A program made the translations under genes and the position numbers. Source: Streptomyces halstedii (GTDB taxonomy: Bacteria > Actinomycetota > Actinomycetes > Streptomycetales > Streptomycetaceae). Taken from it: 64,000 nucleotides of DNA. Where the stretch lies: contig JOAZ01000031.1 in assembly GCA_000720535.1 (NCBI GenBank), positions 43,363-107,362 of the forward strand, in the 5' to 3' direction. Every line of letters starts with the position of its first letter. Within the stretch, counting starts at the first letter, position 1. The notes under the pieces are model-generated. The model had not been told where the DNA came from, did no database searches, and saw nothing but the letters and a program-made list of their open reading frames with translations. Below, piece by piece: positions 27,350 to 39,116 of this stretch.

Positions 27350-29530
27350 TCAGGCCGTGGCCGGACCGGGGTTGAGCGCGCGGCCCGTGGACCGGGGGTC
27401 CCGCTCGGTGGGGAGCGCCGCCGCGGCCGCGGCCGCCCTCAGCTCGGCCGGACGCCGCCAGCCGCGCTCGCCGCGGGCCCGCAGCCAGGCCGTCGTCTCC
27501 AGCGGCGGCATCGCGGCGGCGACCAGCCACCCCTGGACCGCGTCGCAGCGCAGGTCCCGCAGCCGCTCCCAGGTCTCGTCGTCCTCCACGCCCTCGGCGA
27601 CGACCAGCAGGCCGAGCGAGTGGGCCAGGTCGATGGTGCAGCGGACGATCTCGGCGTCCTCCGTGTCGACGGCCAGCCGGGCCACGAACGAGCGGTCGAT
27701 CTTGAGTTCGCTGACGGGCAGCTTCCGCAGGTGCACCAGCGAGGAGTAACCGGTGCCGAAGTCGTCCAGGGACATCTTCACGCCGTGCGCGGTGAGCCCG
27801 GCCATGGTGTCGGCGGCCCGCTGCGGGTCCTCCAGCAGCACGTGCTCGGTGATCTCCAGTTGCAGCGCGGCGGCCGGGACACCGTGCCGGGCCAGCCGGG
27901 CGGCGACACTGCCGGCGAAGCCCGGGATGTGGACGTCGCGCGGCGAGACGTTGACGGCGACCGGCACGAACAGCCCCTGCGCGCGCCACCGGGCGACCTG
28001 GGCGAGGGCCGTCTCCAGGACGTACTCGGTGAGGTGCGGCATCAGGCCCGAGGACTCCGCGATGGCGATGAACTCGTCCGGGGGGACCCGCCCGCGCTCC
28101 GGGTGCACCCAGCGGACGAGCGCTTCGAGGCCCGCGACCTGGCCGTCGAAGCGGACCTTGGGCTGGTAGTGCAGCTCCACCTCCCGGGCGTCCAGAGCGC
28201 GGCGCAGGTCGCCCAGCAGCCCGAGCCGGTCCGGGGTGTTGCTGTCGCGCTTGGACTCGTACACCTCCACGCCGGTGCGGTCGCGCTTGGCCTGGTACAT
28301 CGCGACGTCGGCGCGGCGCAGCAGTCCCTCGGCGTCGAGCGCGTGGTCGGGGTGGACGGCGACACCGGCGCTGGCCTCCAGCACCAGCGTGAGTCCGTCC
28401 AGGCCGAGGGGCGAGGAGAGTTCGGCGACGAGGTGGCGGGCGACCCGCTGGGCGCTGGTGGTCGAGTCCGCGGTCGGCAGCAGGACGGCGAACTCGTCGC
28501 CGCCGAGGCGGGCGGCCTCCGCGCCGCGCGGCAGGGCGAGACGGAGGCGTTCGGCGATCTGGAGCAGCAGCCGGTCTCCGGCGAGGTGGCCGAGGGTGTC
28601 GTTGACGGCGCGGAAGCGGTCGAGGTCGATGAGGACGAGGGCGGTGCGGGTGCCGGTGCCCTCGGCGTCCTCCAGGGCGGTCCAGGTCCGCTCCAGGAGC
28701 CACTGCCGGTTGGGCAGCCCCGTCAGCGGGTCCCGCAACTGCTCCTCGGCGCGGGCGCGGGCGATCCACAGCGTGGAGTCCAGCGCGATCAGCGGCACGG
28801 CGAACAGCGGCAGCAGGATGGGCATGACGGACGCCACCACGCAGATCAGCGGGGTGATCCCGATCAGGGCGACGGCGACGAGACTCTGGCGCAGGAGCGC
28901 GGTGCGGGCGACGGTGGGCAGTTGGCCGCTCTGGGAGGCGTGGGCGTACCAGAGCAGGAACCGGGTGACGAGAAGGTAGACGCAGGCGGCGAGGAGCACT
29001 TCCGGTACGGCGCCGATACCCCAGTGGAGTGGGCGCCAGGGCGACTCCACGGTGGCCACGTCGCCGAAGGCGGCCAGGACGAGGGCTGCGGCGCCGATGC
29101 CGAGTATGTCCACGGCGCCGTGGAGCAGTCCTTGCCGCCAGCGGTGCCGGCGGGCGGTGCCGACGAGCACCACCACCACGAGGCTGACCAGTCCCGCGGG
29201 CACCCAGCCGTACAGCAGCAGCACCGAGAGGGTGAGGGCGGCCCCGGATCCGGTCCCGCCCCACCAGCGGTCGCGCCCGAGGGCGACCAGGTGGCCGACG
29301 ACGATGCCGGTGAGCAGGGCGAGCGACCAGCCCGCGGTGCCGTCCGGGAAGAGGGCGTGGCCGTCCCGGACGGCCTGGTAGAAGCCGGTCGCGAGTTGCA
29401 GGCCGGCGACCGCCACGACGAAGGCCCCCACCTTCGGGATCGTGCCCGTCTGCGCGGGGACCAGCTTCTTCGCGAGGTCCGCGAGACCCCGTGGCCGTGA
29501 CACCGTCGCGGTGCTCTCGGTCGGTTCCAT
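27350..29530 (-). CDS. rmdB: Membrane GGDEF-EAL c-di-GMP phosphodiesterase/cyclase (RmdB-like)
   Basis: A 726-residue protein with six or more N-terminal membrane helices, then GGDEF (RLGGDEFAVLLP) and EAL. Here the EAL catalytic set is complete: GLEALVRWVHPERG, VAVNVSPRDV, LEITEHVLLED, SLDDFGTGYSSLVHL, ELKIDRSFV and VVAEGVED. Hydrolysis of c-di-GMP is therefore expected; in Streptomyces RmdB is a phosphodiesterase affecting development. Position next to ligA matches that gene as I know it. The start is ATG 29530 with AGGGA 4 nt upstream; the frame continues to 29587 without a signal. It contrasts with the degenerate EAL of the CdgC-like protein 15 kb away. Confidence 0.88.
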   Translation of the reverse strand: MEPTESTATVSRPRGLADLAKKLVPAQTGTIPKVGAFVVAVAGLQLATGFYQAVRDGHALFPDGTAGWSLALLTGIVVGHLVALGRDRWWGGTGSGAALTLSVLLLYGWVPAGLVSLVVVVLVGTARRHRWRQGLLHGAVDILGIGAAALVLAAFGDVATVESPWRPLHWGIGAVPEVLLAACVYLLVTRFLLWYAHASQSGQLPTVARTALLRQSLVAVALIGITPLICVVASVMPILLPLFAVPLIALDSTLWIARARAEEQLRDPLTGLPNRQWLLERTWTALEDAEGTGTRTALVLIDLDRFRAVNDTLGHLAGDRLLLQIAERLRLALPRGAEAARLGGDEFAVLLPTADSTTSAQRVARHLVAELSSPLGLDGLTLVLEASAGVAVHPDHALDAEGLLRRADVAMYQAKRDRTGVEVYESKRDSNTPDRLGLLGDLRRALDAREVELHYQPKVRFDGQVAGLEALVRWVHPERGRVPPDEFIAIAESSGLMPHLTEYVLETALAQVARWRAQGLFVPVAVNVSPRDVHIPGFAGSVAARLARHGVPAAALQLEITEHVLLEDPQRAADTMAGLTAHGVKMSLDDFGTGYSSLVHLRKLPVSELKIDRSFVARLAVDTEDAEIVRCTIDLAHSLGLLVVAEGVEDDETWERLRDLRCDAVQGWLVAAAMPPLETTAWLRARGERGWRRPAELRAAAAAAALPTERDPRSTGRALNPGPATA

Positions 29531-29829
29531 TCCGTCCCTCTCACAGCCGGCGGTGCCGATGTGTCCCACGGTGGCCCCCGCTCCCATGCCACCGCGGCCC
29601 GCATCCCACCACGCGGCCGGGGCACGGCAGGTGCACGTTCAACAGTAGGCCGCCGAGGGCCCCGAGGGGCAGCGCTCTACAGCTCTTGCCCGAATGCGGA
29701 CCTGACACCCGCGCCGTCCGCGGTGCGCCGAAGGGGTGGTGACGGTGCCAGGGCGGCTCTCCTTCCCCTCCGGTTCCTTCCCCCGCCGCCCGGTGCCACG
29801 CGCCGGGCGGTGTCTCGATCGCGCCTCGA

Positions 29830-32055
<2,226 letters not shown>

Positions 32056-33081
32056 CTACTCAGGGTTGTCCGCGAGTGATCTCGCGGCCCGGACGCAGTG
32101 GGCGAGCGCGGCCCGCGCGTAGGCGGGTGACGCGCCCGCCAGTCCGCAGGAGGGGGTGATCACCACGGACTCGGCGAGAGTCCCCGGATTCAGCCCCAGC
32201 CTGCTCCACAACGTCCTGACCCCCATGACGCTACCGCCCGGGTCCGACAATGCGGTCGAGGCGCCGTCGAGGGCCGGGACGACGCCGAGCAGAAGCTGGG
32301 TACCGCTTTCGACGGCTTCCCCGATCGCCTCCTCCTCACCCTCGGTGAGCAGCGAGAAGTCGAACGAGACGGAACCCGCCCCGGCCCGCCGCAGCAGGGC
32401 GAAGGGCACCTCGGGGGCGCAGGAGTGGACGGTGACCGGCCCGCCGTCGTTGACCGCGAGCAGGTCGCGCAGGGCCCCTTCGACGACCTGGCGGTCCACC
32501 GCCCGGTAGGTGCGGTAGCCGCTCGCCGACCGGACCCGCCCGCGCAGTACGGCGGTGAGGGAGGGCTCGTCGAGCTGGAGGACGACCTCGGCACCGGGGA
32601 CCCTGCGCCGCACCTCGGCCAGGTGCCCGCGCAGCCCCTCGGCCAGCGAGCCCGCCAGGTCGCGGCAGGCCCCGGGGTCGGCCAGCATCGCCTCGCCGCC
32701 GCGCAGTTCCAGGGCGGCGGCGAGGGTCCAGGGGCCGACGGCCTGGACCTTGAGCAGTCCTTCGTAGCCCTGGGTGAACTCCTCCAGGGCGTCCAGGTCC
32801 TCACCGAGCCAGGAGCGGGCCCGGCGGGTGTCGCGGCCGGGCCGGTCGCTGATCCGCCACCCGCTGGGCTCGACGTGGCCGTACATCTCCTCCAGCAGGC
32901 CGACCGTCCGCCCGATCATGTCGGCGCCGGGCCCGCGTGCGGGCAGCTCCGGCAGGTACACGAGGCCCTGCCCGTCGGCGAAGGACCCCACGACGGTCTT
33001 GGCGGCCTCGCGTGCGTCGCCTCCCGGCATGGACCCGATGCCGGTGGCGGCGTACGCGCTGAACTTGCTCTTCTCGCTCAC
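32056..33081 (-). CDS. Cobalamin-independent methionine synthase C-terminal-like protein
   Basis: A 341-residue TIM-barrel protein related to the catalytic half of MetE but without its N-terminal half. Zinc-ligand-type residues can be seen: His and Cys in VTVHSCAPEVPFALL and a late Cys in VVITPSCGLAGASP. The opening TGIGSMPGGDAREAAKTVVG is the family signature. Stand-alone proteins of this kind sit beside ligA and mnmA in many actinobacteria; whether they methylate homocysteine from folate or from another donor is not settled. Confidence 0.82.
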   Translation of the reverse strand: MSEKSKFSAYAATGIGSMPGGDAREAAKTVVGSFADGQGLVYLPELPARGPGADMIGRTVGLLEEMYGHVEPSGWRISDRPGRDTRRARSWLGEDLDALEEFTQGYEGLLKVQAVGPWTLAAALELRGGEAMLADPGACRDLAGSLAEGLRGHLAEVRRRVPGAEVVLQLDEPSLTAVLRGRVRSASGYRTYRAVDRQVVEGALRDLLAVNDGGPVTVHSCAPEVPFALLRRAGAGSVSFDFSLLTEGEEEAIGEAVESGTQLLLGVVPALDGASTALSDPGGSVMGVRTLWSRLGLNPGTLAESVVITPSCGLAGASPAYARAALAHCVRAARSLADNPE

Positions 33082-33180
33082 CCCGGAAGCCTACGGGCCG
33101 CGTCGGACAACCCGGCCCGGCCGCCGGGTACCGGTGGCCGGGCCGGGGCCGGGGCGGGCGTCCCGGGGCCGGGCCCCGTC

Positions 33181-33870
33181 TCAGCGTCCGGGGCGGACCG
33201 TCAGGTCGTTGATCTCGGCGTCCCGGGGGAGGTCGAGGGCGAGCAGGATCGTGGTGGCGACCGATTCCGGGTCCATCCAGCGGGAGGCGTCGTACTCCTT
33301 GCCCTCCTGCTGGTGGACCTTGGCCTGCATGGGGCTGGCGGTGCGCCCCGGGTAGACGGAGGTGACCCGGACGCCGTTCCCGTGCTCCTCGTGGCGCAGC
33401 GAGTCCGCGAGGGCCTTCAGCCCGTGCTTGCTCGCGGCGTACGCGCCCCACTCGGCGTGCGCGGCGAGACCGGCGCCCGAGTTCACGAAGACGACGTGCC
33501 CCTGGGCGACCCGGAGCTGGGGCAGCAGCAGCCGGGTCAGCTCGGCGGGGGCGACCAGGTTGGCGTTGAGCTGGAAGTGCCAGGACTTGGGCGTGAGCTC
33601 GCCGATCCGGCCCAGCTCGACCACCCCGGCGATGTGCAGCAGGGAGTCCAGCCGCTCGGGCATGGGCTGCTGCCCGAACGCCCAGGACAGCCGGTCGGGG
33701 TTGCCGAGGTCCCCGACGAGGGTGCGGGATCCGGGGTGGAGCGCGGCGAGCTCCTTGGCGCGGCCCGCGTCCCGCGCCAGCAGGACGAGATCGTCGCCGC
33801 GCTCGCGGAGGCGGCGGGTGACGGCCGCGCCGATACCGGAACCGGCGCCGGTGATGAGATGAGTAGCCAT
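33181..33870 (-). CDS. Short-chain dehydrogenase/reductase
   Basis: A 229-residue SDR. The nucleotide-binding motif is HLITGAGSGIGAAVTRRL at the N-terminus, the catalytic Tyr and Lys lie in WGAYAASKHGLKALADSL, and the preceding Ser in VVFVNSGAGL. The NADPH-type Arg (LLARDAGRAKEL) follows beta-2. The substrate is unknown. It is followed by a 99-bp GC-rich gap before the MetE-C-like gene, so the two may be one unit. Confidence 0.88.
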   Translation of the reverse strand: MATHLITGAGSGIGAAVTRRLRERGDDLVLLARDAGRAKELAALHPGSRTLVGDLGNPDRLSWAFGQQPMPERLDSLLHIAGVVELGRIGELTPKSWHFQLNANLVAPAELTRLLLPQLRVAQGHVVFVNSGAGLAAHAEWGAYAASKHGLKALADSLRHEEHGNGVRVTSVYPGRTASPMQAKVHQQEGKEYDASRWMDPESVATTILLALDLPRDAEINDLTVRPGR

Positions 33871-34008
33871 GCCCTCATGCTCGCATCACCGCAGGTCGCC
33901 GCCGCGCCCGCCCGCGCCGGTCGCGCCCCGCCCCACCCGGTCGCGCCCGTACGCGGGCCCGCCTGGACTCCCCCGGACCCCTCCGGGGCAGCCCCGGCCC
34001 GTGCGGGG

Positions 34009-34548
34009 TCACAGCATGCCGGCGGACTCCTCCAGGTAGGCGAGGGCGCCCACCCCGTCCTCGGCGAAGAAGACCAGGTCGGTGAGGGGCACCGGCAGGA
34101 AGCCCTCGTCCTCCATGCGCCGGAACTGCTGGCGCAGACCGTCGTAGAAGCCCGCGGTGTTCAGCAGGACGACCGGCTTGGTGTGCTTGCCGTGCTTCTT
34201 CAGCTCCAGGATCTCGGTGGCCTCGTCCAGCGTCCCGGTACCGCCGACCATGATCACGATCGCGTCGGACTTCTCCAGGAGGAGCGCCTTGCGCTCGGCC
34301 AGGTCCTTGGCTATGACCATCTCGTCGGCGTTCGTCCGGGCCTTCGCGGCGAGGAAGTCCACCGACACCCCCACGAGCCGCCCGCCCGCCTCCTGCACCC
34401 CGTCGGCGACGACCTTCATGAGCCCGCTCTCCGACCCGCCCCAGACCAGGGTGTGCCCGCCCCTGCCCAGAAGTTCGGCGAATTCCCGCGCGGGCACGGT
34501 GTAGCGGTCGTCGAGGTCGGCGGCGGAGAGGAAGACACAGATGTTCAT
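34009..34548 (-). CDS. LOG-family-like Rossmann protein (TIGR00730/lysine-decarboxylase-like fold)
   Basis: A 179-residue protein with the LOG fold: VWGGSESGLMKVVADGVQEA near residue 40 and IVIMVGGTGTLDEATEIL near residue 105. The usual PGGxGTxxE motif has Val instead of Pro. Authentic LOG enzymes release cytokinin-like bases from nucleoside monophosphates; members with altered motifs are common and of unknown activity. The start is ATG 34548. It diverges from the DUF427 gene. Confidence 0.8.
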   Translation of the reverse strand: MNICVFLSAADLDDRYTVPAREFAELLGRGGHTLVWGGSESGLMKVVADGVQEAGGRLVGVSVDFLAAKARTNADEMVIAKDLAERKALLLEKSDAIVIMVGGTGTLDEATEILELKKHGKHTKPVVLLNTAGFYDGLRQQFRRMEDEGFLPVPLTDLVFFAEDGVGALAYLEESAGML

Positions 34549-34627
34549 GCCGCTACCGTACGGGCCACCACCGACACCCAGGCCCGGGGCGGGGAAGAAA
34601 CAGGGCCTCCCGTCGGCTGAAACAGTC

Positions 34628-34981
34628 ATGAGGGACATCCCAGGACACCGCATCACCGTCGAGCCCGGCACCGAGCACGTGCGCGCCGTCCGGGACGGGC
34701 AGGTGCTCGCCGAGAGCCGCCGCCCGCTCGTACTGCGCGAGACGGGCTGCCCACCCCGGTACTACCTGCCGCCCGAGGACGTGCGCACCGAGCTGCTGAC
34801 GCCGTCCGGCACGCGTACCCACTGCCCGTTCAAGGGGGACGCGTCCTACTGGTCGGTCCCCGGGGCCACGGACGCCGTCTGGGCCTATCCGAAGCCGAAG
34901 GAGCAGGTCGCCGCGATCCGTGGCCACTACTGCTTCTACGACACGGAAGTCCTCCCGGACGACGTTCCGGCAGGTGACTGA
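34628..34981 (+). CDS. DUF427-domain protein
   Basis: A 117-residue single-domain protein with the recognisable DUF427 pattern: RAVRDGQVLAESRRPLVLRE, RYYLPPEDV, HCPFKGDASYWSV and a final DTEVLPDDVP. Function unknown; the family is widespread in actinobacteria and proteobacteria, often beside metabolic enzymes. The start is ATG 34628 with a weak ribosome site. Confidence 0.85.
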   Translation: MRDIPGHRITVEPGTEHVRAVRDGQVLAESRRPLVLRETGCPPRYYLPPEDVRTELLTPSGTRTHCPFKGDASYWSVPGATDAVWAYPKPKEQVAAIRGHYCFYDTEVLPDDVPAGD

Positions 34982-35047
34982 CTGACCGTCAGAAACATTT
35001 TTCCGCCGCACCGATGAGTTCCGTACGACCCGTCGGTCCACCCCCGC

Positions 35048-35848
35048 ATGGACAAGACTCTCTCCCGTGACGGCACGCCGATCGCGTATCGCCGCCGGGG
35101 CGACGGACCGCCGGTGGTACTGGTCGGGGGCGCGCTGGGCACCGCGGCGGACGAGGAGCCGCTGGCGGCCCTGCTGGAGCCGCGCTTCACGGTGTTCACG
35201 TACGACCGCCGGGGGCGGGGCGCCAGCGGGGACACCGGACCCTACGCGGTACGCCGCGAGATCGAGGACCTCGCGGCGGTCGTCGCGCGGGCGGGCGAGC
35301 GGGTGTCGGTGTTCGGGATGCTGTCGGGCGGGGCGCTGGCGCTGGAGGCGCAGGCGGCGGGGGTGCCCGCGCTGCGGCTCGCGGTCTTCGAGCCGCCGTA
35401 CACCCCGGGACCCGCCGGACGGGCGTACAAGGCGCGCTGCACGGCCGAACTCCACGCGCTGCTGTCGGCAGGTGACCGGGCGGGTGCCGTCGCGCTGCAC
35501 CTGGCCCGTACGGGCGTCCCGGAGGCGGTGATCGCCCGGATGCGCCGGGCGCCGCTGTGGGCGGACCTGGAAGCGGTGGCGCCCACCCTGGCCCACGACG
35601 ACGCCCTCCTGGGCACGGGAGAGGTCCCCACCGGGCGGTTCGCCGCAGTGACGGCCCGCACCCTGGTGGTGACCGGCGGTTTCAGCACCGCTCGGGCCCA
35701 TGAGACGACGCTCGCCCTCGCGGCGGCGATTCCCCGGGCCCGGCACCGCACGCTGACCGGGCAGACGCGGGAACTGGCGCCGCAGGCCATCGCCCCGGTG
35801 CTGACGGACTTCTTCGCCCGGGACGTGAGCGCGCACCTGGCGTCCTGA
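35048..35848 (+). CDS. Alpha/beta hydrolase with an altered nucleophile elbow
   Basis: A 266-residue hydrolase-fold protein: the oxyanion region PPVVLVGGALGT, then FTYDRRGRGASGDTGPYAVR typical of the family. At the elbow, where relatives have G-[MH]-S-S-G-[GA], this protein reads FGMLSGGALAL, so the position of the nucleophile is Leu unless the following Ser substitutes. The late Asp/His region is also weak. It may be a non-enzymatic or altered member. The start is ATG 35048. Confidence 0.82.
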   Translation: MDKTLSRDGTPIAYRRRGDGPPVVLVGGALGTAADEEPLAALLEPRFTVFTYDRRGRGASGDTGPYAVRREIEDLAAVVARAGERVSVFGMLSGGALALEAQAAGVPALRLAVFEPPYTPGPAGRAYKARCTAELHALLSAGDRAGAVALHLARTGVPEAVIARMRRAPLWADLEAVAPTLAHDDALLGTGEVPTGRFAAVTARTLVVTGGFSTARAHETTLALAAAIPRARHRTLTGQTRELAPQAIAPVLTDFFARDVSAHLAS

Positions 35849-35911
35849 CAGCTCTCCGCGCGGGCCGCGTCCGTACAGGGGTCGGACGCGGTCCGCGCGG
35901 TCGGTCCGGCC

Positions 35912-37042
35912 TCAGCCCGCGGCCGCCGTCTCCCGCCGGACCGTCGTCGCGATGGTGGCCGAGCCGACCACCCGGGTGCCGTCGTAGAGCACGACCGCCT
36001 GGCCGGGGGCCACGCCGCGGACCGGCTCGGCGAAGGCGACGTACAGGGTGCCGTCGGCCAGCTCCGCCGTCACCTCGCTCTCGCCGCCGTGGGCCCGGAG
36101 CTGTGCGGTGTACGTGCCGGAGCCGGCCGGGGGGGTGCCGCACCAGCGGGGCCGGACGGCGGTGAGGGCGGTGACGTCGAGGGCCTCCACCGGGCCGACG
36201 GTGACCGTGTTGTTCACCGGGGAGATGTCGAGGACGTAGCGCGGCTTGCCGTCCGGGGCGGGGTGGCCGATGCGCAGGCCCTTGCGCTGGCCGATCGTGA
36301 AGCCGAAGGCGCCCTCGTGGGTGCCGACCTTGGTGCCCGACTCGTCGACGATGTCGCCCTCGGCCGGTCCGCCGAGGCGGCTCGCGAGGAAGCCCTGGGT
36401 GTCGCCGTCCGCGATGAAGCAGATGTCGTGGCTGTCGGGCTTCTTGGCGACGGCCAGGCCCCGGCGCTCGGCCTCGGCCCGGATCTCGTCCTTGGTGGTG
36501 AGGGTGTCGCCGAGCGGGAACATCGCGTGCGCGAGCTGCTTCTCGTCCAGGACGCCCAGCACGTAGCTCTGGTCCTTGGCCATGTCCGAGGCGCGGTGCA
36601 GCTCCCGGCCGCCGTCCTCGTTCAGCACCACGGTGGCGTAGTGGCCGGTGCAGACGGCGTCGAAACCGAGGGCCAGCGCCTTGTCCAGGAGCGCGGCGAA
36701 CTTGATCTTCTCGTTGCAGCGCAGGCACGGGTTGGGGGTGCGCCCCGCCTCGTACTCCGCGACGAAGTCCTCCACGACGTCCTCGCGGAAGCGTTCCGCC
36801 AGGTCCCAGACGTAGAACGGGATGCCGATGACGTCGGCCGCGCGGCGGGCGTCACGGGAGTCCTCGATGGTGCAACAGCCCCGCGCCCCGGTCCGGAAGG
36901 ACTGCGGGTTGGCGGAGAGGGCGAGGTGCACACCGGTCACGTCGTGGCCTGCTTCGACGGCGCGGGCCGCCGCGACGGCGGAGTCCACACCGCCCGACAT
37001 GGCGGCGAGCACACGGAGGGAGCGCTGGGAGGTCTGAGTCAT
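35912..37042 (-). CDS. mnmA: tRNA-specific 2-thiouridylase
   Basis: Thiolates U34 of Lys, Glu and Gln tRNAs using sulfur relayed from a cysteine desulfurase. The 376 residues carry the PP-loop [17 protein letters not shown], the first catalytic Cys in [18 protein letters not shown], and the second in [20 protein letters not shown]. The start is ATG 37042. The desulfurase gene lies on the same strand 0.8 kb upstream, with an oppositely oriented amidase gene in between. Confidence 0.96.
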   Translation of the reverse strand: MTQTSQRSLRVLAAMSGGVDSAVAAARAVEAGHDVTGVHLALSANPQSFRTGARGCCTIEDSRDARRAADVIGIPFYVWDLAERFREDVVEDFVAEYEAGRTPNPCLRCNEKIKFAALLDKALALGFDAVCTGHYATVVLNEDGGRELHRASDMAKDQSYVLGVLDEKQLAHAMFPLGDTLTTKDEIRAEAERRGLAVAKKPDSHDICFIADGDTQGFLASRLGGPAEGDIVDESGTKVGTHEGAFGFTIGQRKGLRIGHPAPDGKPRYVLDISPVNNTVTVGPVEALDVTALTAVRPRWCGTPPAGSGTYTAQLRAHGGESEVTAELADGTLYVAFAEPVRGVAPGQAVVLYDGTRVVGSATIATTVRRETAAAG

Positions 37043-37103
37043 AGCCCGTCCAGGGTACGGGGCCCCGGGAACCGAATGCTCGCCGATATGCGTTGTCGCT
37101 CGC

Positions 37104-37808
37104 ATGGGGACCAACAGGAACGCCGGTTCGTCGGGGAAGGGACCCGCGCACGGCATCAGCAGACGCAGCCTGCTCATCGGCGGCGGCGCGGCCGTCGTGG
37201 GCGGCGGCGCGCTGGCCGCGGCGGAGATCCGGCGCCTGTGGTGGCGCGTGCCGGGGGTGCACCGGCCCCGCGAGCCGGGCGAGCTGGACTACGCGGGCGC
37301 GCGCTGGATCGCCGCCTCCGAGGCGAACTGGCGGCGGGCCGACCGCCCCGACGACTACACCGTGGACCGGGTGATCATCCACGTCACGCAGGGCAGTTAC
37401 GCGAGCGCGGTCAGGGTCTTCCAGGACCCGTCGCACCGGGCCGCGTCGCACTACATCGTGGGCCAGGACGGCCGGGTGACGCAGATGATCCGCGAGCTGG
37501 ACGTGGCGTACCACGCGGGCAACCGCTCGTTCAACGAGCGCAGCGTCGGGATCGAGCACGAGGGCTTCGTGGACCGCCCCCAGGACTTCACGAAGGAGAT
37601 GTACGAGTCGTCGGCCCGGCTGACGGCCTCGATATGCGCCCGTCACGGCATCCCGGTCGACCGCGAACACGTCATCGGGCACGTGGAGGTGCCCGGCACC
37701 GATCACACCGATCCCGGTCCGCACTGGGACTGGAAGCGCTACATGAAGCTGGTGCGCGCGGCGTCCACCGGTCCGTCCGCCGGCCCGTCCGCCGGGCCCG
37801 CTAGCTGA
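37104..37808 (+). CDS. Tat-exported N-acetylmuramoyl-L-alanine amidase (Amidase_2/PGRP type)
   Basis: A 234-residue peptidoglycan hydrolase. The N-terminus has a twin-arginine signal, [20 protein letters not shown]. The zinc-amidase domain contains the first His in [20 protein letters not shown] and the last in [19 protein letters not shown], with [10 protein letters not shown] between. It would act outside the membrane on the stem peptide. It lies between mnmA and the cysteine desulfurase gene on the opposite strand, an order I recall from other Streptomyces. Confidence 0.9.
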   Translation: MGTNRNAGSSGKGPAHGISRRSLLIGGGAAVVGGGALAAAEIRRLWWRVPGVHRPREPGELDYAGARWIAASEANWRRADRPDDYTVDRVIIHVTQGSYASAVRVFQDPSHRAASHYIVGQDGRVTQMIRELDVAYHAGNRSFNERSVGIEHEGFVDRPQDFTKEMYESSARLTASICARHGIPVDREHVIGHVEVPGTDHTDPGPHWDWKRYMKLVRAASTGPSAGPSAGPAS

Positions 37809-37826
37809 GTCCGCTAGCTGAGTCCG
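37801..37826. repeat. 13-bp tandem duplication across two convergent stop codons
   Basis: CTAGCTGAGTCCG occurs twice in direct succession. The first copy holds the TGA of the amidase gene, the second the TAG of the cysteine desulfurase gene on the other strand. Confidence 0.9.
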
Positions 37827-38983
37827 GCCGTCCTGGCGCGCTCCACGGCCGGTCCGATGGCGCGGGCGACGTCGTCGACGTCCCGCTTCGTCGAGGTGTG
37901 GCCGAGCGAGAAGCGCAGGGTGCCCCGGGCCAGGTCGGGGTCCGTGCCGGTGGCCAGCAGCACATGGCTGGGCTGGGCGATCCCCGCCGTGCACGCGGAA
38001 CCGGTGGAGCATTCGATGCCCTGGGCGTCGAGCAGCAGCAGCAGGGAGTCGCCCTCGCAGCCGGGGAAGGTGAAGTGCGCGTTGGCGGGGAGCCGGCCGC
38101 CGGGGGCCGGGTCGCCGCCGAGGACGGCGTCCGGGACGGCCCGCAGCACGGCTTCGGCCAGGGAGTCGCGTAGCGCACCAATCTCCTGGGCGAAGTGCTC
38201 GCGCCGCTCGGCGGCCAGCCGTCCGGCGACCGCGAAGGCGGCCACGGCGGGCACGTCCAGGGTCCCGGAGCGCACGTGCCGTTCCTGTCCGCCGCCGTGC
38301 AGCACGGGGACGGGGCTCTGGTCGCGGCCGAGGAGCAGGGCGCCGATGCCGAACGGTCCGCCGATCTTGTGGGCGCTCACCGTCATCGCGGCCAGCCCCG
38401 AGCGGGCGAAGTCGACGTCCAGCTGCCCGAAGGCCTGGACCGCGTCCGCGTGCATCGGTACGCCGAACTCCTGGGCGACCTCGGCCAGTTCGCGGACCGG
38501 CATGACGGTGCCGATCTCGTTGTTGGCCCACATCACGGTGATCATCGCGACGTCGTCCGGGTCGCGCAGGACCGCCTCGCGCAGGGCGTCCGGGTGGACG
38601 CGCCCGTACCCGTCGACGGGGAGGTACTCGACCCTGGCGCCCTCGTGCTCGGCGAGCCAGTCCACGGCGTCCAGCACGGCGTGGTGCTCCACGGGGCTGG
38701 CCAGCACCCGGGTACGCCGGGGGTCGGCGTCGCGCCGGGCCCAGTACAGGCCCTTCACGGCGAGGTTGTCGGCCTCGGTGCCGCCGGAGGTGAGGACCAC
38801 CTCGCTGGGGCGGGCGCCGAGAGCGTCGGCGAGGGTCTCCCGCGACTCCTCGACGGTACGGCGGGCACGGCGCCCGGCTGCGTGCAGGGAGGACGCGTTG
38901 CCGGTGACGGCGAGCTGCGCGGTCATCGCCGCGATCGCCTCCGGAAGCATCGGCGTGGTCGCGGCGTGGTCGAGGTAGGCCAT
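37814..38983 (-). CDS. Cysteine desulfurase (IscS/NifS family)
   Basis: A PLP enzyme that removes sulfur from cysteine. The 389 residues include the N-terminal [16 protein letters not shown], the PLP lysine in [18 protein letters not shown], and the active cysteine in [19 protein letters not shown]. The neighbouring mnmA suggests that tRNA thiolation is its main partner, rather than iron-sulfur assembly, which uses SufS in most actinobacteria. The start is ATG 38983. Confidence 0.95.
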   Translation of the reverse strand: MAYLDHAATTPMLPEAIAAMTAQLAVTGNASSLHAAGRRARRTVEESRETLADALGARPSEVVLTSGGTEADNLAVKGLYWARRDADPRRTRVLASPVEHHAVLDAVDWLAEHEGARVEYLPVDGYGRVHPDALREAVLRDPDDVAMITVMWANNEIGTVMPVRELAEVAQEFGVPMHADAVQAFGQLDVDFARSGLAAMTVSAHKIGGPFGIGALLLGRDQSPVPVLHGGGQERHVRSGTLDVPAVAAFAVAGRLAAERREHFAQEIGALRDSLAEAVLRAVPDAVLGGDPAPGGRLPANAHFTFPGCEGDSLLLLLDAQGIECSTGSACTAGIAQPSHVLLATGTDPDLARGTLRFSLGHTSTKRDVDDVARAIGPAVERARTAGLS

Positions 38984-39116
38984 GATGCCCCGAGTCTACG
39001 AGCCCCCCATGGGGCTCACGGCAGGCGCATGGCCTCACCGCCGTCGGGCGGGGCCCGGCCGGGGCGCCGCCGGACCGGGACGAGGCACCCGCGCACGCGG
39101 TCCCGGGGACGCGCGT

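Noticed and set aside
29531-29829. Possible small gene or RNA upstream of the RmdB-like gene
   Set aside because: No frame with a ribosome site and no stable hairpin beyond background GC pairing was seen.
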